A stretch of 64,000 nt of DNA from contig NZ_PZKC01000006.1 in assembly GCF_003034845.1 (NCBI RefSeq), forward strand, positions 124,001 through 188,000, in the 5' to 3' direction. This DNA is from Pseudothauera lacus (lineage in GTDB: Bacteria > Pseudomonadota > Gammaproteobacteria > Burkholderiales > Rhodocyclaceae). Within the stretch, counting starts at the first letter, position 1, and each line of letters begins with the position of its first letter. The position numbers and the translations under genes were made by a program. Of the stretch, positions 44,673 through 52,862 are shown piece by piece. The notes below the pieces were generated by a model. That model was given only the letters and a program-made list of their open reading frames with translations, was not told the DNA's origin and made no database searches.

Positions 44673-45299
44673 TCAGGCGCTCTTCGCAGCGAGCTGGTCG
44701 GCAAACCCATGGTTCACGTCACGGTGTCCGGCTTCATCCGCGCGTACCGCGATGATCACATCGGACAAGCGCGCATCCTTGGAGAGATTCCAGTACGCGA
44801 TGGCCCGTTGCGGCGCCGGCACGTTCTCGTGGCGACCGGCATCGACCTGGGCGAGATACTCCGTGTAACTGATCACCGCCTCCTCTTCAAAATAGCCGAC
44901 CACGCGATGTGCGGTGCGCGGCGAGATCAGGTAGAGCAGAAAGAAGCCGCTGTAGAACAGCACCTGCGCAAAAATGATCAGCCAGCGCTCGAAGCGGGTT
45001 GGTCTGGCAATTTCGACGAAAGTCAGCAGGTGCATGCGCTCGTTCTCTGCTTCGTCCATCAAGGTGCGGATCCAGCCCTGATCGTCGGACATGTTGCGCA
45101 GCGACTTGAGGTGTTGCAGGGTCGAAGCCACCATGCCCGGAACGGCCGCCACCGTTTCCAGCACCACGGCGCGGTGCCCGTAGCGCCGGGCAAAAAGAGT
45201 ATCGGCGCAAAAGCGCATGACGGTGGTGAACGCACGCGCGATGCGGTCGGAAAAGTCTCGCGGCGTATGCGTCCGCTCAAGCTCGATGGAGTCGTTCAT
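44673..45299 (-). CDS. Alternative oxidase (cyanide-insensitive quinol oxidase)
   Basis: This 208-residue protein starts at ATG 45299 behind GGAGGG. All di-iron ligands of the alternative oxidase family are visible: Glu48 (VLETVAAVPGM), Glu87 and His90 (ENERMHL), one Glu of EEE 138-140 (FEEEAVISYTEYL), and Glu189 and His192 (RADEAGHRDVNH). A hydrophobic membrane-association helix is at about 106-125. It oxidises ubiquinol and reduces O2 to water without pumping protons. The usual His of EEEAVHSY is Ile here, which is not a ligand. It lies 88 bp downstream of the flavin reductase gene on the same strand. Confidence 0.93.
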   Translation of the reverse strand: MNDSIELERTHTPRDFSDRIARAFTTVMRFCADTLFARRYGHRAVVLETVAAVPGMVASTLQHLKSLRNMSDDQGWIRTLMDEAENERMHLLTFVEIARPTRFERWLIIFAQVLFYSGFFLLYLISPRTAHRVVGYFEEEAVISYTEYLAQVDAGRHENVPAPQRAIAYWNLSKDARLSDVIIAVRADEAGHRDVNHGFADQLAAKSA

Positions 45300-45387
45300 C
45301 AACCCTCCGCTGCATGGTCGTGAGCCAACCGCCTGCACGGGCTGCAGTGATCGGCCACACGGGGAGTCCAAAGGGTTCAGGCCGGGT

Positions 45388-45942
45388 TCACGCTGCGTGC
45401 TTCTTCACCCAGGCCACGTAGCTATCCATCCACTTCTGCAGGAATTTCCGGGTGCCGGCACTGGCAATCTCACCGCCCTCGTCAAAGAATCCTTCCCCGA
45501 CGTGGATGAATGCTTCCGGCTGCCCCAGCGTCGGTACGTCCAGATAGGCAAGGATGGTGCGCAGTTGCTGCTGCGCCACGGCGGTGCCAATCACCCCCAC
45601 CGAGGCGCCCAGAACACCGGCAGGCTTGCCCGCCCAGGCGCTCTCGCCATACGGCCGGGACGCGTGGTCGATGGCGTTCTTCAGCACCCCAGGAATGCCG
45701 CGGTTGTACTCCGGCGTAACAAAGATCAGCCCGCTGGCGGCCAGGATCTCGCCCTTCAGGCGTTTCACCGCGGGGGACGGATCCGCGTCGTCGTCCTGGT
45801 TGTAGAGCGGCAGGTCGCCTATTACCAATTGGGTAAACGAAAAATCGCCTGGCGCGAGTCGGGCAATCGCGCTGGCCAGCTTGCGGTTAATCGAGTCGGC
45901 GCGCAGGCTGCCGGTAATGACGGCGATCTGATAGGGCTTCAT
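45388..45942 (-). CDS. NADPH-dependent FMN reductase family flavoprotein (ChrR/YieF-like)
   Basis: This 184-residue flavodoxin-like protein has the FMN phosphate loop TGSLRADSINRKLA near the N-terminus and the isoalloxazine-binding motif TPEYNRGIPGVLKNAIDHASR, both diagnostic of the NADPH-dependent FMN/quinone/chromate reductase group. LGASVGVIGTAVAQQQLR follows. It probably carries out two-electron reduction of quinones or xenobiotics, which would link chemically to the adjacent quinol-oxidising alternative oxidase. That pairing is inferred from position only. Confidence 0.9.
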   Translation of the reverse strand: MKPYQIAVITGSLRADSINRKLASAIARLAPGDFSFTQLVIGDLPLYNQDDDADPSPAVKRLKGEILAASGLIFVTPEYNRGIPGVLKNAIDHASRPYGESAWAGKPAGVLGASVGVIGTAVAQQQLRTILAYLDVPTLGQPEAFIHVGEGFFDEGGEIASAGTRKFLQKWMDSYVAWVKKHAA

Positions 45943-46161
45943 GGCGTACCTCCAAGGTCAGAGTGCGATGTGACCCGCGGGGCTCAAGTTCTGCCTGTTC
46001 GGGCCGTAAAGGGTGTACGGTAGGGGATATCTCCAATTCCTTACGGACAGCCGGGCTTCGACCCCAGCGCTGTTCGCGATCACGCCGTCTTGCCACCCCA
46101 GCCGCACCTGCCCGCTATTGCCGCCTTTGCCGCTTCAGCGTCGCCTTGCGAAGGATTCCCC

Positions 46162-46668
46162 ATGCGCAAATTCGCCAGCCTCCTGTTCATGCTTTTCGTC
46201 GGTGCGACTTCATCGGCCAACGGCGGACAGTTCAGTACCACGATCGAGATGCAGGCAAGAAACGGCACCACTTTCTACGTGCCGGGTCTCATCACCGGGC
46301 TCGGAGCCGTCGACTGGATGGTTGATACCGGCTCCGGTTACATGACCATCAACGAAGACATCCTCGCGCTGTTGAAGGTCAAGGGCGCAGCGCGCTTCGT
46401 CAAGAACCTGCGCGGTCGCCTTGCGGATGGCAGCGAACTGGATGTTCCGATCTATTCGGTCGACGCTCTCAGCATAGGCGATGCGTGCTGGTTGCGCGAC
46501 GTCGAGGTCGCCGTGTTTCCGGGTAGCACCCGGCCCATTCTGGGACTCAACGCCCTGCAACGTACCGCACCGTTCATCTTTTCGTTCGAACCACCCGAGC
46601 TTGTGCTGAGCCATTGCGACGGGGTGACCGATGTTGTTGCGATCAGCCAGGCCGCGCCCACGGAATGA
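46162..46668 (+). CDS. Exported retropepsin-like aspartic protease
   Basis: This 168-residue protein starts at ATG 46162 with AAGGA upstream. A Sec signal peptide (MRKFASLLFMLFVGATSSANG) precedes a single-domain aspartic protease fold. DWMVDTGSGYMTINEDIL carries the catalytic DTG (about residues 54-56), and PILGLNALQRTAPFIF is the second hydrophobic-glycine motif. Retropepsins act as dimers. Bacterial periplasmic members have few defined substrates. It is divergent from the flavin reductase gene. Confidence 0.85.
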   Translation: MRKFASLLFMLFVGATSSANGGQFSTTIEMQARNGTTFYVPGLITGLGAVDWMVDTGSGYMTINEDILALLKVKGAARFVKNLRGRLADGSELDVPIYSVDALSIGDACWLRDVEVAVFPGSTRPILGLNALQRTAPFIFSFEPPELVLSHCDGVTDVVAISQAAPTE

Positions 46669-46765
46669 TCCCCGGCGTCGGGGCGTGACCGCCGGGGAGT
46701 CAATGCGCCGCGGTTCGGCGCATCCTCGTGAGTCAGAGCGTCTCATGGTCTATGAGACACGCGGA

Positions 46766-47419
46766 TCAGCGGGGCCCCATGGGTGAGCCAGGGTTGTCGC
46801 GCTGCCGGTCGGTATCTGATCGCGGGGTCATCGGTGCTGCGCCCGGGCTACGCGGTGTCGTGCCCGGCTCGAACGCGGAGAACTCCACGATCGACCCGCT
46901 GATCGGTGCGCTGCCTTTCACCTCGGCGTATTTGTCGCGATCCACTTCCTTGTCCTTCAAAGCGACGATATCTTCCTTGGTCGCGCGCATCTGCAGGTTG
47001 TCACCCACCGGAGTGAGCTTGTCAAGCGATACCAGGATGTCGGTTGCACCAATACCCAGGAATCCACCTGACGAGATCACCGCATGTGCGCTCTTGCGGT
47101 CAGCGGCGAGTACGATCTGCTTGATCGTGCCAACCTTGTCGCCTGCACTATCCACCACCTTCATGCCTTCCAGGTCGTCTGCGGAGCGCGCGTACAGCGA
47201 GCTGCTACCCGCCGATGCGCTGGCGCTGGCGGCAGCGCCGCTTCGCGGCGTCTGATTCATCGGTTGTGAGCTGGGCGACTGATTGCGCTCGGGTTGCCCC
47301 AGTTCAGTCCTGGTCGGGTTGGAAGATTGGGATTGGGTTTCACCTGCGGCCCATGTGGGCCCGGCAAGCAGTGCGGCAATTGCACCGACGATCAACGTGT
47401 TTTGAAGTATGACTTTCAT
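46766..47419 (-). CDS. Exported PRC-barrel domain protein
   Basis: This 217-residue protein starts at ATG 47419 (AGGAG 7 bases upstream) and has a Sec signal peptide (residues 1-24, ending PTWAAG). A Ser/Gln/Pro/Asn-rich linker follows to about residue 70. A PRC-barrel domain occupies about 75-165 (DDLEGMKVVDSAGDKVGTI, ISSGGFLGIGATDILV, EDIVALKDKEVDRD). The C-terminal tail is Pro/Arg-rich. It is predicted periplasmic and of unknown function. It is a second PRC-barrel gene in the window and unrelated in layout to the cytoplasmic one near 2 kb. Confidence 0.85.
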   Translation of the reverse strand: MKVILQNTLIVGAIAALLAGPTWAAGETQSQSSNPTRTELGQPERNQSPSSQPMNQTPRSGAAASASASAGSSSLYARSADDLEGMKVVDSAGDKVGTIKQIVLAADRKSAHAVISSGGFLGIGATDILVSLDKLTPVGDNLQMRATKEDIVALKDKEVDRDKYAEVKGSAPISGSIVEFSAFEPGTTPRSPGAAPMTPRSDTDRQRDNPGSPMGPR

Positions 47420-47826
47420 GCTGTACTCCTGTGGGTGTGGTTGGAGCCGAGTGGTCTCTGTATCCCGACCCATCAGTCCCGCAGCAAGCCTGTGGCTTAC
47501 TGCAAGTTCAGTGTGGCCCCGATCTCCTCTCGCGTATGTACGCTGGCCCACCCGCCCACGCTGAGCTGTGGGCCGCGCGATGACAAGCGAGGCTCAGACC
47601 TGCGCTGGATCTGGCGAGATGATCCATGTACGGTACAGCACCGACGTTGCATCCAGGTGCGATTAGTCTTCGGCGCGCATCCGGAAATCCCATGCAGTCG
47701 GTCGCAGTAAAGCACTCCTGCACAACCCGAGACTTGCAGGGCGGGGAATTGGTGCGCTGGCGCACGCGATGACCGATGCCCGACTGGCAACCGTGCCCGC
47801 CGGAGCCCGCAGCAAAGGAGGTCGCC
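47420..47826. other. Divergent intergenic region between the PRC-barrel and HiPIP genes
   Basis: No gene-like sequence was recognised on either strand. It must contain the promoters of both flanking genes. A perfect AAGGAGG ribosome-binding site for the HiPIP gene lies at its right end (about 47815-47821). Confidence 0.5.
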
Positions 47827-48219
47827 ATGGACAAGAAATCAGGTGCTGGAAACCCGGACGCCGGCACAGACCCGGCACAGGCAGAGGAAGTGCCCTCGCG
47901 CAGGACTGTGCTGCGTGGTGCGCTGCTGTTCGGCTGTGGCATGTGGGTGCCAATCGCCCTTTCAGGCTGTGACTCGCGCCAGCCGGCGGCACCAACCAAC
48001 ACCACCCCGGCCGCAGCCCCGCCCACCGGAAACGGATTGACACCTCCGCCGGGATCCGCAAAAACGCCCAAGACAAGCGTGCAGTACCAGACCCAGCCCA
48101 GAGGCGAGGAAAAGTGCAACGGCTGCCGGAACTTCATCGCCGCATCCAATGAATGCGCAATGGTGGAGGGCCAGATCAGCGCCGAGGGCTGGTGCAGTTT
48201 GTGGACGCCAAGAGCCTGA
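47827..48219 (+). CDS. High-potential iron-sulfur protein with Tat signal and lipobox
   Basis: This 130-residue protein starts at ATG 47827 behind AAGGAGG. Residues 25-47 form a twin-arginine signal (SRRTVLRGALLFG) that ends in LSGC, a good lipobox with Cys48. A Pro/Ala/Thr-rich linker (about 50-90) leads to the HiPIP fold, whose cluster ligands are Cys97, Cys100, Cys110 and Cys123 (EKCNGC, NEC, GWCSLW). HiPIPs carry electrons in the periplasm, often from the bc1 complex to oxidases or reaction centres. Classical HiPIPs are soluble; the lipobox suggests this one may be anchored to a membrane. Confidence 0.9.
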   Translation: MDKKSGAGNPDAGTDPAQAEEVPSRRTVLRGALLFGCGMWVPIALSGCDSRQPAAPTNTTPAAAPPTGNGLTPPPGSAKTPKTSVQYQTQPRGEEKCNGCRNFIAASNECAMVEGQISAEGWCSLWTPRA

Positions 48220-48363
48220 ATGTAGTCAGTCTTAAACTCCACCTACCGCACTCCCCCAGTCCTGCCCACTGGGGACCGTAACCCACCCAGGTTTCAGCAT
48301 TCGTGTGCTGGCGCCTCCGTGCGCGCTGGCAATTCAGTCCTTTTTTCAACCGGAGTCGTCGAC

Positions 48364-48585
48364 ATGAATGGAATCAGAATTGCGGCAATCGCCTTGATCG
48401 TCGCCGGCGTTCTTGGCCTGCTGTATGGGGGCTTCACCTACACCAAGGAAACCCATCAGGCGCAGGTGGGGCCGCTGTCGCTATCGGTCGCCGAAAAGGA
48501 AACCGTCAACGTACCGATCTGGGCAGGAGTGGGAGCAATCGTGATCGGCGGGATAATGCTGGCGTTCGGCGGTCGCAAGGGGTAA
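48364..48585 (+). CDS. Small two-helix membrane protein of unknown function
   Basis: This 73-residue protein starts at ATG 48364. Two transmembrane helices (IRIAAIALIVAGVLGLLYGG and VPIWAGVGAIVIGGIMLAFG) flank a polar loop containing TKETHQAQVGPLSLSVAEK. Similar short proteins are widespread in proteobacteria, but I know of no function. It lies 10 bp upstream of the TrhA gene and is probably co-transcribed. Confidence 0.75.
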   Translation: MNGIRIAAIALIVAGVLGLLYGGFTYTKETHQAQVGPLSLSVAEKETVNVPIWAGVGAIVIGGIMLAFGGRKG

Positions 48586-48595
48586 GCGCCACAGC

Positions 48596-49321
48596 ATGGC
48601 AGACCTGGCCCCGGCCACGCGCACCACCTCCGTTCAAACCGACATGGCGGCAACGGAGCGTGCCTTGCGGGTAACCTGCCATAGTGGTCGGCGAGAGCAG
48701 ACACGCGGAGAGGAAATCGCCAACAGCGTCAGCCACGGCGTCGGCCTGGTGGCCGCGCTGGTTGCGACCCCTTTTCTGCTCATCCAGGCTGACACCCACG
48801 ACGACCTCGGCTTTCTCATTGGCGCAGGGGTGTTCGCCACGAGCATGGTGCTGCTCTATCTGGCGTCAGCCATCTACCACGCCTTGCCAGCAAGCCCGGC
48901 CAAGGGCGTAATACGGGTCGTGGAACACTCCGCAATCTATGTGCTCATCGCCGGAACCTATACGCCCTTTACGCTGGGGATACTGAAGGGGCCATGGGGA
49001 TGGTCGCTACTCGGTCTTGTCTGGTGTCTTGCCCTTGCCGGTGTGGCCTTGAAGGCTTATGGCAAGGCATCCCACCCCATCCTGTCGACAGGGCTGTACC
49101 TGGTGATGGGCTGGCTCATCGTGATCGCAGCCGAACCCTTGTACACCCGTGTTCCGTTACCCGGCCTGCTGTGGTTGGTCGCGGGTGGTATGGCGTACAC
49201 AATCGGGGTGATCTTCTACACCGTTGATGCAAAATTCAGCTACGCCCACTTCATCTGGCATCTGTTCGTGCTCACCGGAACCAGCTGCCATTACTTCGCG
49301 GTACTCTGGTACGGCACGTGA
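48596..49321 (+). CDS. trhA: TrhA/hemolysin III (PAQR) family membrane protein
   Basis: This 241-residue protein has seven predicted transmembrane helices. The PAQR metal-site residues are present: Ser and His in NSVSHGVGLVAA, His in SAIYHALP, and the C-terminal His residues of HFIWHLFVLTGTSCHY. HSAIYVLIAGTYTPF is the other strong family block. Despite the old name, bacterial TrhA members are implicated in membrane homeostasis rather than haemolysis. The first 35 residues are poorly conserved, so a later start is possible. Confidence 0.9.
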   Translation: MADLAPATRTTSVQTDMAATERALRVTCHSGRREQTRGEEIANSVSHGVGLVAALVATPFLLIQADTHDDLGFLIGAGVFATSMVLLYLASAIYHALPASPAKGVIRVVEHSAIYVLIAGTYTPFTLGILKGPWGWSLLGLVWCLALAGVALKAYGKASHPILSTGLYLVMGWLIVIAAEPLYTRVPLPGLLWLVAGGMAYTIGVIFYTVDAKFSYAHFIWHLFVLTGTSCHYFAVLWYGT

Positions 49322-49940
49322 ACGGGCAGTAATCCTGATTCAATGGACAGGGGGCGGGATCAGGGCCACTCCACTCGAATGACATGCAGCACACCCACCT
49401 CCGCCAAGAAAGTCGTTAATGCCCAACAGCTAGGTAAAAGTCCTGATCACCCGCTCGAAAACGCGTCTACTCTCGTCTTTTGGACGGACAGCATGAGTGG
49501 AGCGGGAGCGAGCCTGACGGAAAGACTGAATAGGCAGGGAAACCCCCGCAGGCCGAGCAACGGCCCCCGCCACGAGCTCCTGGAGATACTGGTGATCGCA
49601 GTGTGCGCGATGGGTATCGCACCGGCGCTCCTTCGATAAAGTGGTGTGCCTGGCTCGCCGGGAGCGCCTGCTCTCTTCGGATCATTTCGTGCTCGACCGC
49701 ACCCAAAATCCGGATGCAAACGTCCTTGACGTGGACTGCGGGGCATGGTTCGCACAGCGGTCCAGACCGGAGGCGCTCTCAACCGCCTACTGGAGGACGA
49801 ACGCCAAGAGATCGCCGCGATCAACGGCGCAAGTACCGACACGATGAGCGCGATGGCGGTCGTGCTGGCGCACGCGAGGTAGCACACGCCACAGGCAGCG
49901 CTCGCCAATAGGCAGGCCGCGTGAAGCGGCAGGGTGGCAG
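49322..49940. other. Gene-poor interval with an ISAs1-family transposase remnant
   Basis: No intact gene is seen in about 620 bp. At 49562-49612 on the plus strand the DNA encodes NGPRHELLEILVIAVCAM, the conserved N-terminal block of ISAs1-type transposases. Homology ends abruptly and the rest of the element is missing. A further short ORF at 49746-49883 (45 residues, from MVRTAVQTGGALNRL) has no recognised family and may also be debris. The interval looks like a degraded insertion site at the right edge of the accessory block. Confidence 0.55.
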
Positions 49941-52733
49941 CTACTGTGACAGGCGCTGCAGCAAACTGCGCGCCGCTTCGCCCCCCTCGAAAGCAGCGCC
50001 TTCGGCGAGCGCGGCTTCGAGCTCGCGGCGCGCCTCGCGCTCACGGCCGAGCTGGGCGAGGACATAGCCAAGGTGCCATTTGACCTCCGCACTGGGCAGG
50101 CGCAGACGGGCTTCGCGCAGGTGGCGCAAGGCTTCCTCATGGCGCCCCTGGCGGGCCAGCGCCCAGCCCAGGGTATCGAGCATGTTGGGATTGCCGGGCG
50201 CGCGCTCGACCGCGCGCTCGGCATGGGCGATGGCTGCGGAGTCGCCGAGCTCGGTGAGCACGTGGGCGAGGTTGTTGTACACCCCGGCCTCCTCGCTGCC
50301 CTCGCGCAACAACTGTTCGTAGTGCTCCCGCGCCCCGCTCCAGTTGCGCACCAGCACATGCAGGTCGGCCAGCGCCCGACGCACCGGCTGCTCCGTGGGG
50401 TTGGCTCGCAGCCAGTCCTCCAGCAGCGTGCGGGCCGCCGCCGGGTTCTGCCGCGCCACCGCCACGCCGGCGCGACGCAGCACCAGCGCAGCGCCCGGCT
50501 GGCGACGGAAGGCCTCGCGGAAGGCACTCTCGGCGGCGCCATGATCGGCGCGCGCAAGGGCAACGTCGCCGGCAAGCACCAGAGCCTCGACGCTGTCGCC
50601 GTGATGGCGGCGCAGTGCCGCCACATGGGTGCTGGCGGCCGCAGCATCGCCCCCCGCCAGCGCGGCACGGGTGGCGAGGGCGAGCGCCCCGCCATCCTGC
50701 GGGCGCTCCTGCAGGGCCTTGTGGGCGCTGTAGGCAGCCGCCGCAGGGTCGCCTGCCGTCAGCTGGAGGTAACCGATACGCACCAGGGCGCCGGCGTCGA
50801 ACTCGGCCAGCGCGGTCATCTCGCGCAACACCTGCAGCGCCGCACGCGTATCGCCGGCATTGATCTCGGCCTGCGCCTGCAGCGCGAGCACGTCGAGGCG
50901 GCGCGGATGGCGCAGGGCGATCTCGCGCGCGGCCTCACGCGCGCCCTGAGCATTGCCGGCGGCAGCGCGCAGTTCCACCTGCAGGACGCCGTACTGCTGC
51001 TCCGCCGGGCGTTCGAGGACGGCACGGTCAACCCATTCGAGCGCCCCCTGGAGGTTGCCGGCCTGACGCTCGACGAGGGCGAGGTGGTACATCGCCGCGG
51101 CATCGCGGCGATCACGCGCGAGCATGCCCTGCAGTCGCGCACGCGCGGCGTCGAAACGCCCTTCGGCGGCTTCCACGCGGCTCAGGTTGAGCGCTGCGGG
51201 GGTGAATTCGGGAGCAATGCGCAGGGCCTTCTCGTAGGCGGCACGGGCCTCACCGGGGCGTTGCGCGGCGGCCCGCATGAGGCCGGCAAGATTGAGTACC
51301 GCGGGGTTGTCGGGCTGCGCCTGGAGGGCGCGCTCGGCCACCGCCAGCGCCGCCGCCTGCTCCCCTTCGCGGGCATGCAGGGTGGCCAGCGCGATGGCCA
51401 CGCCGAGATCGCCCGGGTTGCGCGCAAACGCCGCCGCAAGGCTGTCGCGCGCCGCGCCGTGACGCCCCTCGCCGAGCAGGCTGAAACCCAGCGCGCCCTC
51501 GACCCGCCCTTCGGCGCCGAGCGCTGCGGCGCGCTCGAAGGCCTCGGTGGCGCGGGCATAGCGGCGCAGGGCGAGGTTGGCCTGACCACGCAGCTGCCAG
51601 GCCTGCGCATCGCCCGGCTGGCTGCGCAGGACGTCGTCGATGAGCGCCTCGGCACGTCCCGGTTCACCGCTGTCCAGCCACACTGCGGCGAGCAGCTTGC
51701 GAGCGCCGAGATTGCGCGGGAAACGCCTGCCGAGCACCTCCAGATAGCTGCGCGCCTTCTCGTACTGGCGCCCCGCGTGATGGGCAAGCGCACCGACCAT
51801 CAGCAGCTGTTCGCGCCCGCCCAGCCATTCCGCCGGCAGGGCATCGACCAGCCGGGCGGCCTCGGTAAGCTGAGCGGCGGCGCGCTCGGTATCCCCCGCG
51901 CGCCCGGCGAGCAGGGCGCGCAGATAGGCCGCGCGCGGATCGCCAGCGAGACGACCGTCGGCACCGTCGAGCACGGCGCGGGCATCGCCGTCGCGCTGCA
52001 GATCAAGGTAGAGCCCGGCAAGGGCGACACGGGCATCGTCGAACGCCGGATCGAGCTCCAGGGCGCGGCGATAATCGGTCAGCGCGGTCTCCAGCGCCCC
52101 CTCCGCATGGGCCACCGAGGCCCGCGCGCTGTAGGCTTCGGCAAGCCCGGGGCCGAGTTCGACGGCGCGCGCGGCGGCATCGCGGGCCTCGTCGATCCGT
52201 CCCTCGCCAAGCAGCACCGTCACCCTGGCGTTATGCGGCGCGGCCGCCGCCGGTTCGAGGTCGGCAGCCTCCTCCAGGCTGCGCAGGGCGCGCGCCGGAT
52301 CGCCCAGTGCGGCATGGGCCTTGCCGCGCATCACCAGCACCTGCAGGCGGGTCTGCAGCGGCAGGCCGTCGGCGGGGATGTCGTTGATGAGCTTCTGCGC
52401 CCGCCCCTGCATCAGGTAGATGGTGGCCAGCTCGGTGGCCACCTCGGCGCGATGCACCCCCAGGCGCAGCGCCTCGCCGAAGGCCACTTCGGCGGGGCCG
52501 AGATCGCCGTCGGCGAGGTAGGCGCGCCCGAGCAGCAGTTGCGCGGCGAGCAGGTTGCGGTCCTGCTGCAGGGCGTTCTTGAGCTGGATGATGGCGCCGG
52601 CGATGTCCTTGCGCTCGAAACGCGCCAGGCCGTCCTCGTAATAACGGTTGGCGGCCGCACTGCCGGCGGCCGCGGGAAGCGCCAGCAGGCCGGTCAGGCA
52701 CAGCGCGAGCAGGTGAAGCAGGGGCTTGTTCAT
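49941..52733 (-). CDS. prsT: PEP-CTERM system TPR-repeat protein PrsT
   Basis: This 930-residue protein starts at ATG 52733 with GGGAG upstream and has a Sec signal peptide (1-23, ending LPAAAG). The rest is a long solenoid of more than 20 tetratricopeptide repeats. It opens with ANRYYEDGLARFERKDIAGA and IIQLKNALQQDRNLLAAQLL, the N-terminal pattern of PrsT proteins associated with exosortase/PEP-CTERM export and exopolysaccharide clusters. No lipobox Cys is seen. It probably scaffolds envelope or polysaccharide assembly in the periplasm. The neighbours are not exopolysaccharide genes, so it stands apart from its usual partners. Confidence 0.82.
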   Translation of the reverse strand: MNKPLLHLLALCLTGLLALPAAAGSAAANRYYEDGLARFERKDIAGAIIQLKNALQQDRNLLAAQLLLGRAYLADGDLGPAEVAFGEALRLGVHRAEVATELATIYLMQGRAQKLINDIPADGLPLQTRLQVLVMRGKAHAALGDPARALRSLEEAADLEPAAAAPHNARVTVLLGEGRIDEARDAAARAVELGPGLAEAYSARASVAHAEGALETALTDYRRALELDPAFDDARVALAGLYLDLQRDGDARAVLDGADGRLAGDPRAAYLRALLAGRAGDTERAAAQLTEAARLVDALPAEWLGGREQLLMVGALAHHAGRQYEKARSYLEVLGRRFPRNLGARKLLAAVWLDSGEPGRAEALIDDVLRSQPGDAQAWQLRGQANLALRRYARATEAFERAAALGAEGRVEGALGFSLLGEGRHGAARDSLAAAFARNPGDLGVAIALATLHAREGEQAAALAVAERALQAQPDNPAVLNLAGLMRAAAQRPGEARAAYEKALRIAPEFTPAALNLSRVEAAEGRFDAARARLQGMLARDRRDAAAMYHLALVERQAGNLQGALEWVDRAVLERPAEQQYGVLQVELRAAAGNAQGAREAAREIALRHPRRLDVLALQAQAEINAGDTRAALQVLREMTALAEFDAGALVRIGYLQLTAGDPAAAAYSAHKALQERPQDGGALALATRAALAGGDAAAASTHVAALRRHHGDSVEALVLAGDVALARADHGAAESAFREAFRRQPGAALVLRRAGVAVARQNPAAARTLLEDWLRANPTEQPVRRALADLHVLVRNWSGAREHYEQLLREGSEEAGVYNNLAHVLTELGDSAAIAHAERAVERAPGNPNMLDTLGWALARQGRHEEALRHLREARLRLPSAEVKWHLGYVLAQLGREREARRELEAALAEGAAFEGGEAARSLLQRLSQ

Positions 52734-52862
52734 TGGGAGCTCGGTGACGAAGGGCGGCGCATGCGGAGCGCGCCGCACGGCAATTCCGGATGCATCGGAA
52801 GATACCCGAAAGACGCCGGCACGAGCGTGCAATAGTACCGCGGCGGGCCGCTGCCCTGCGGA

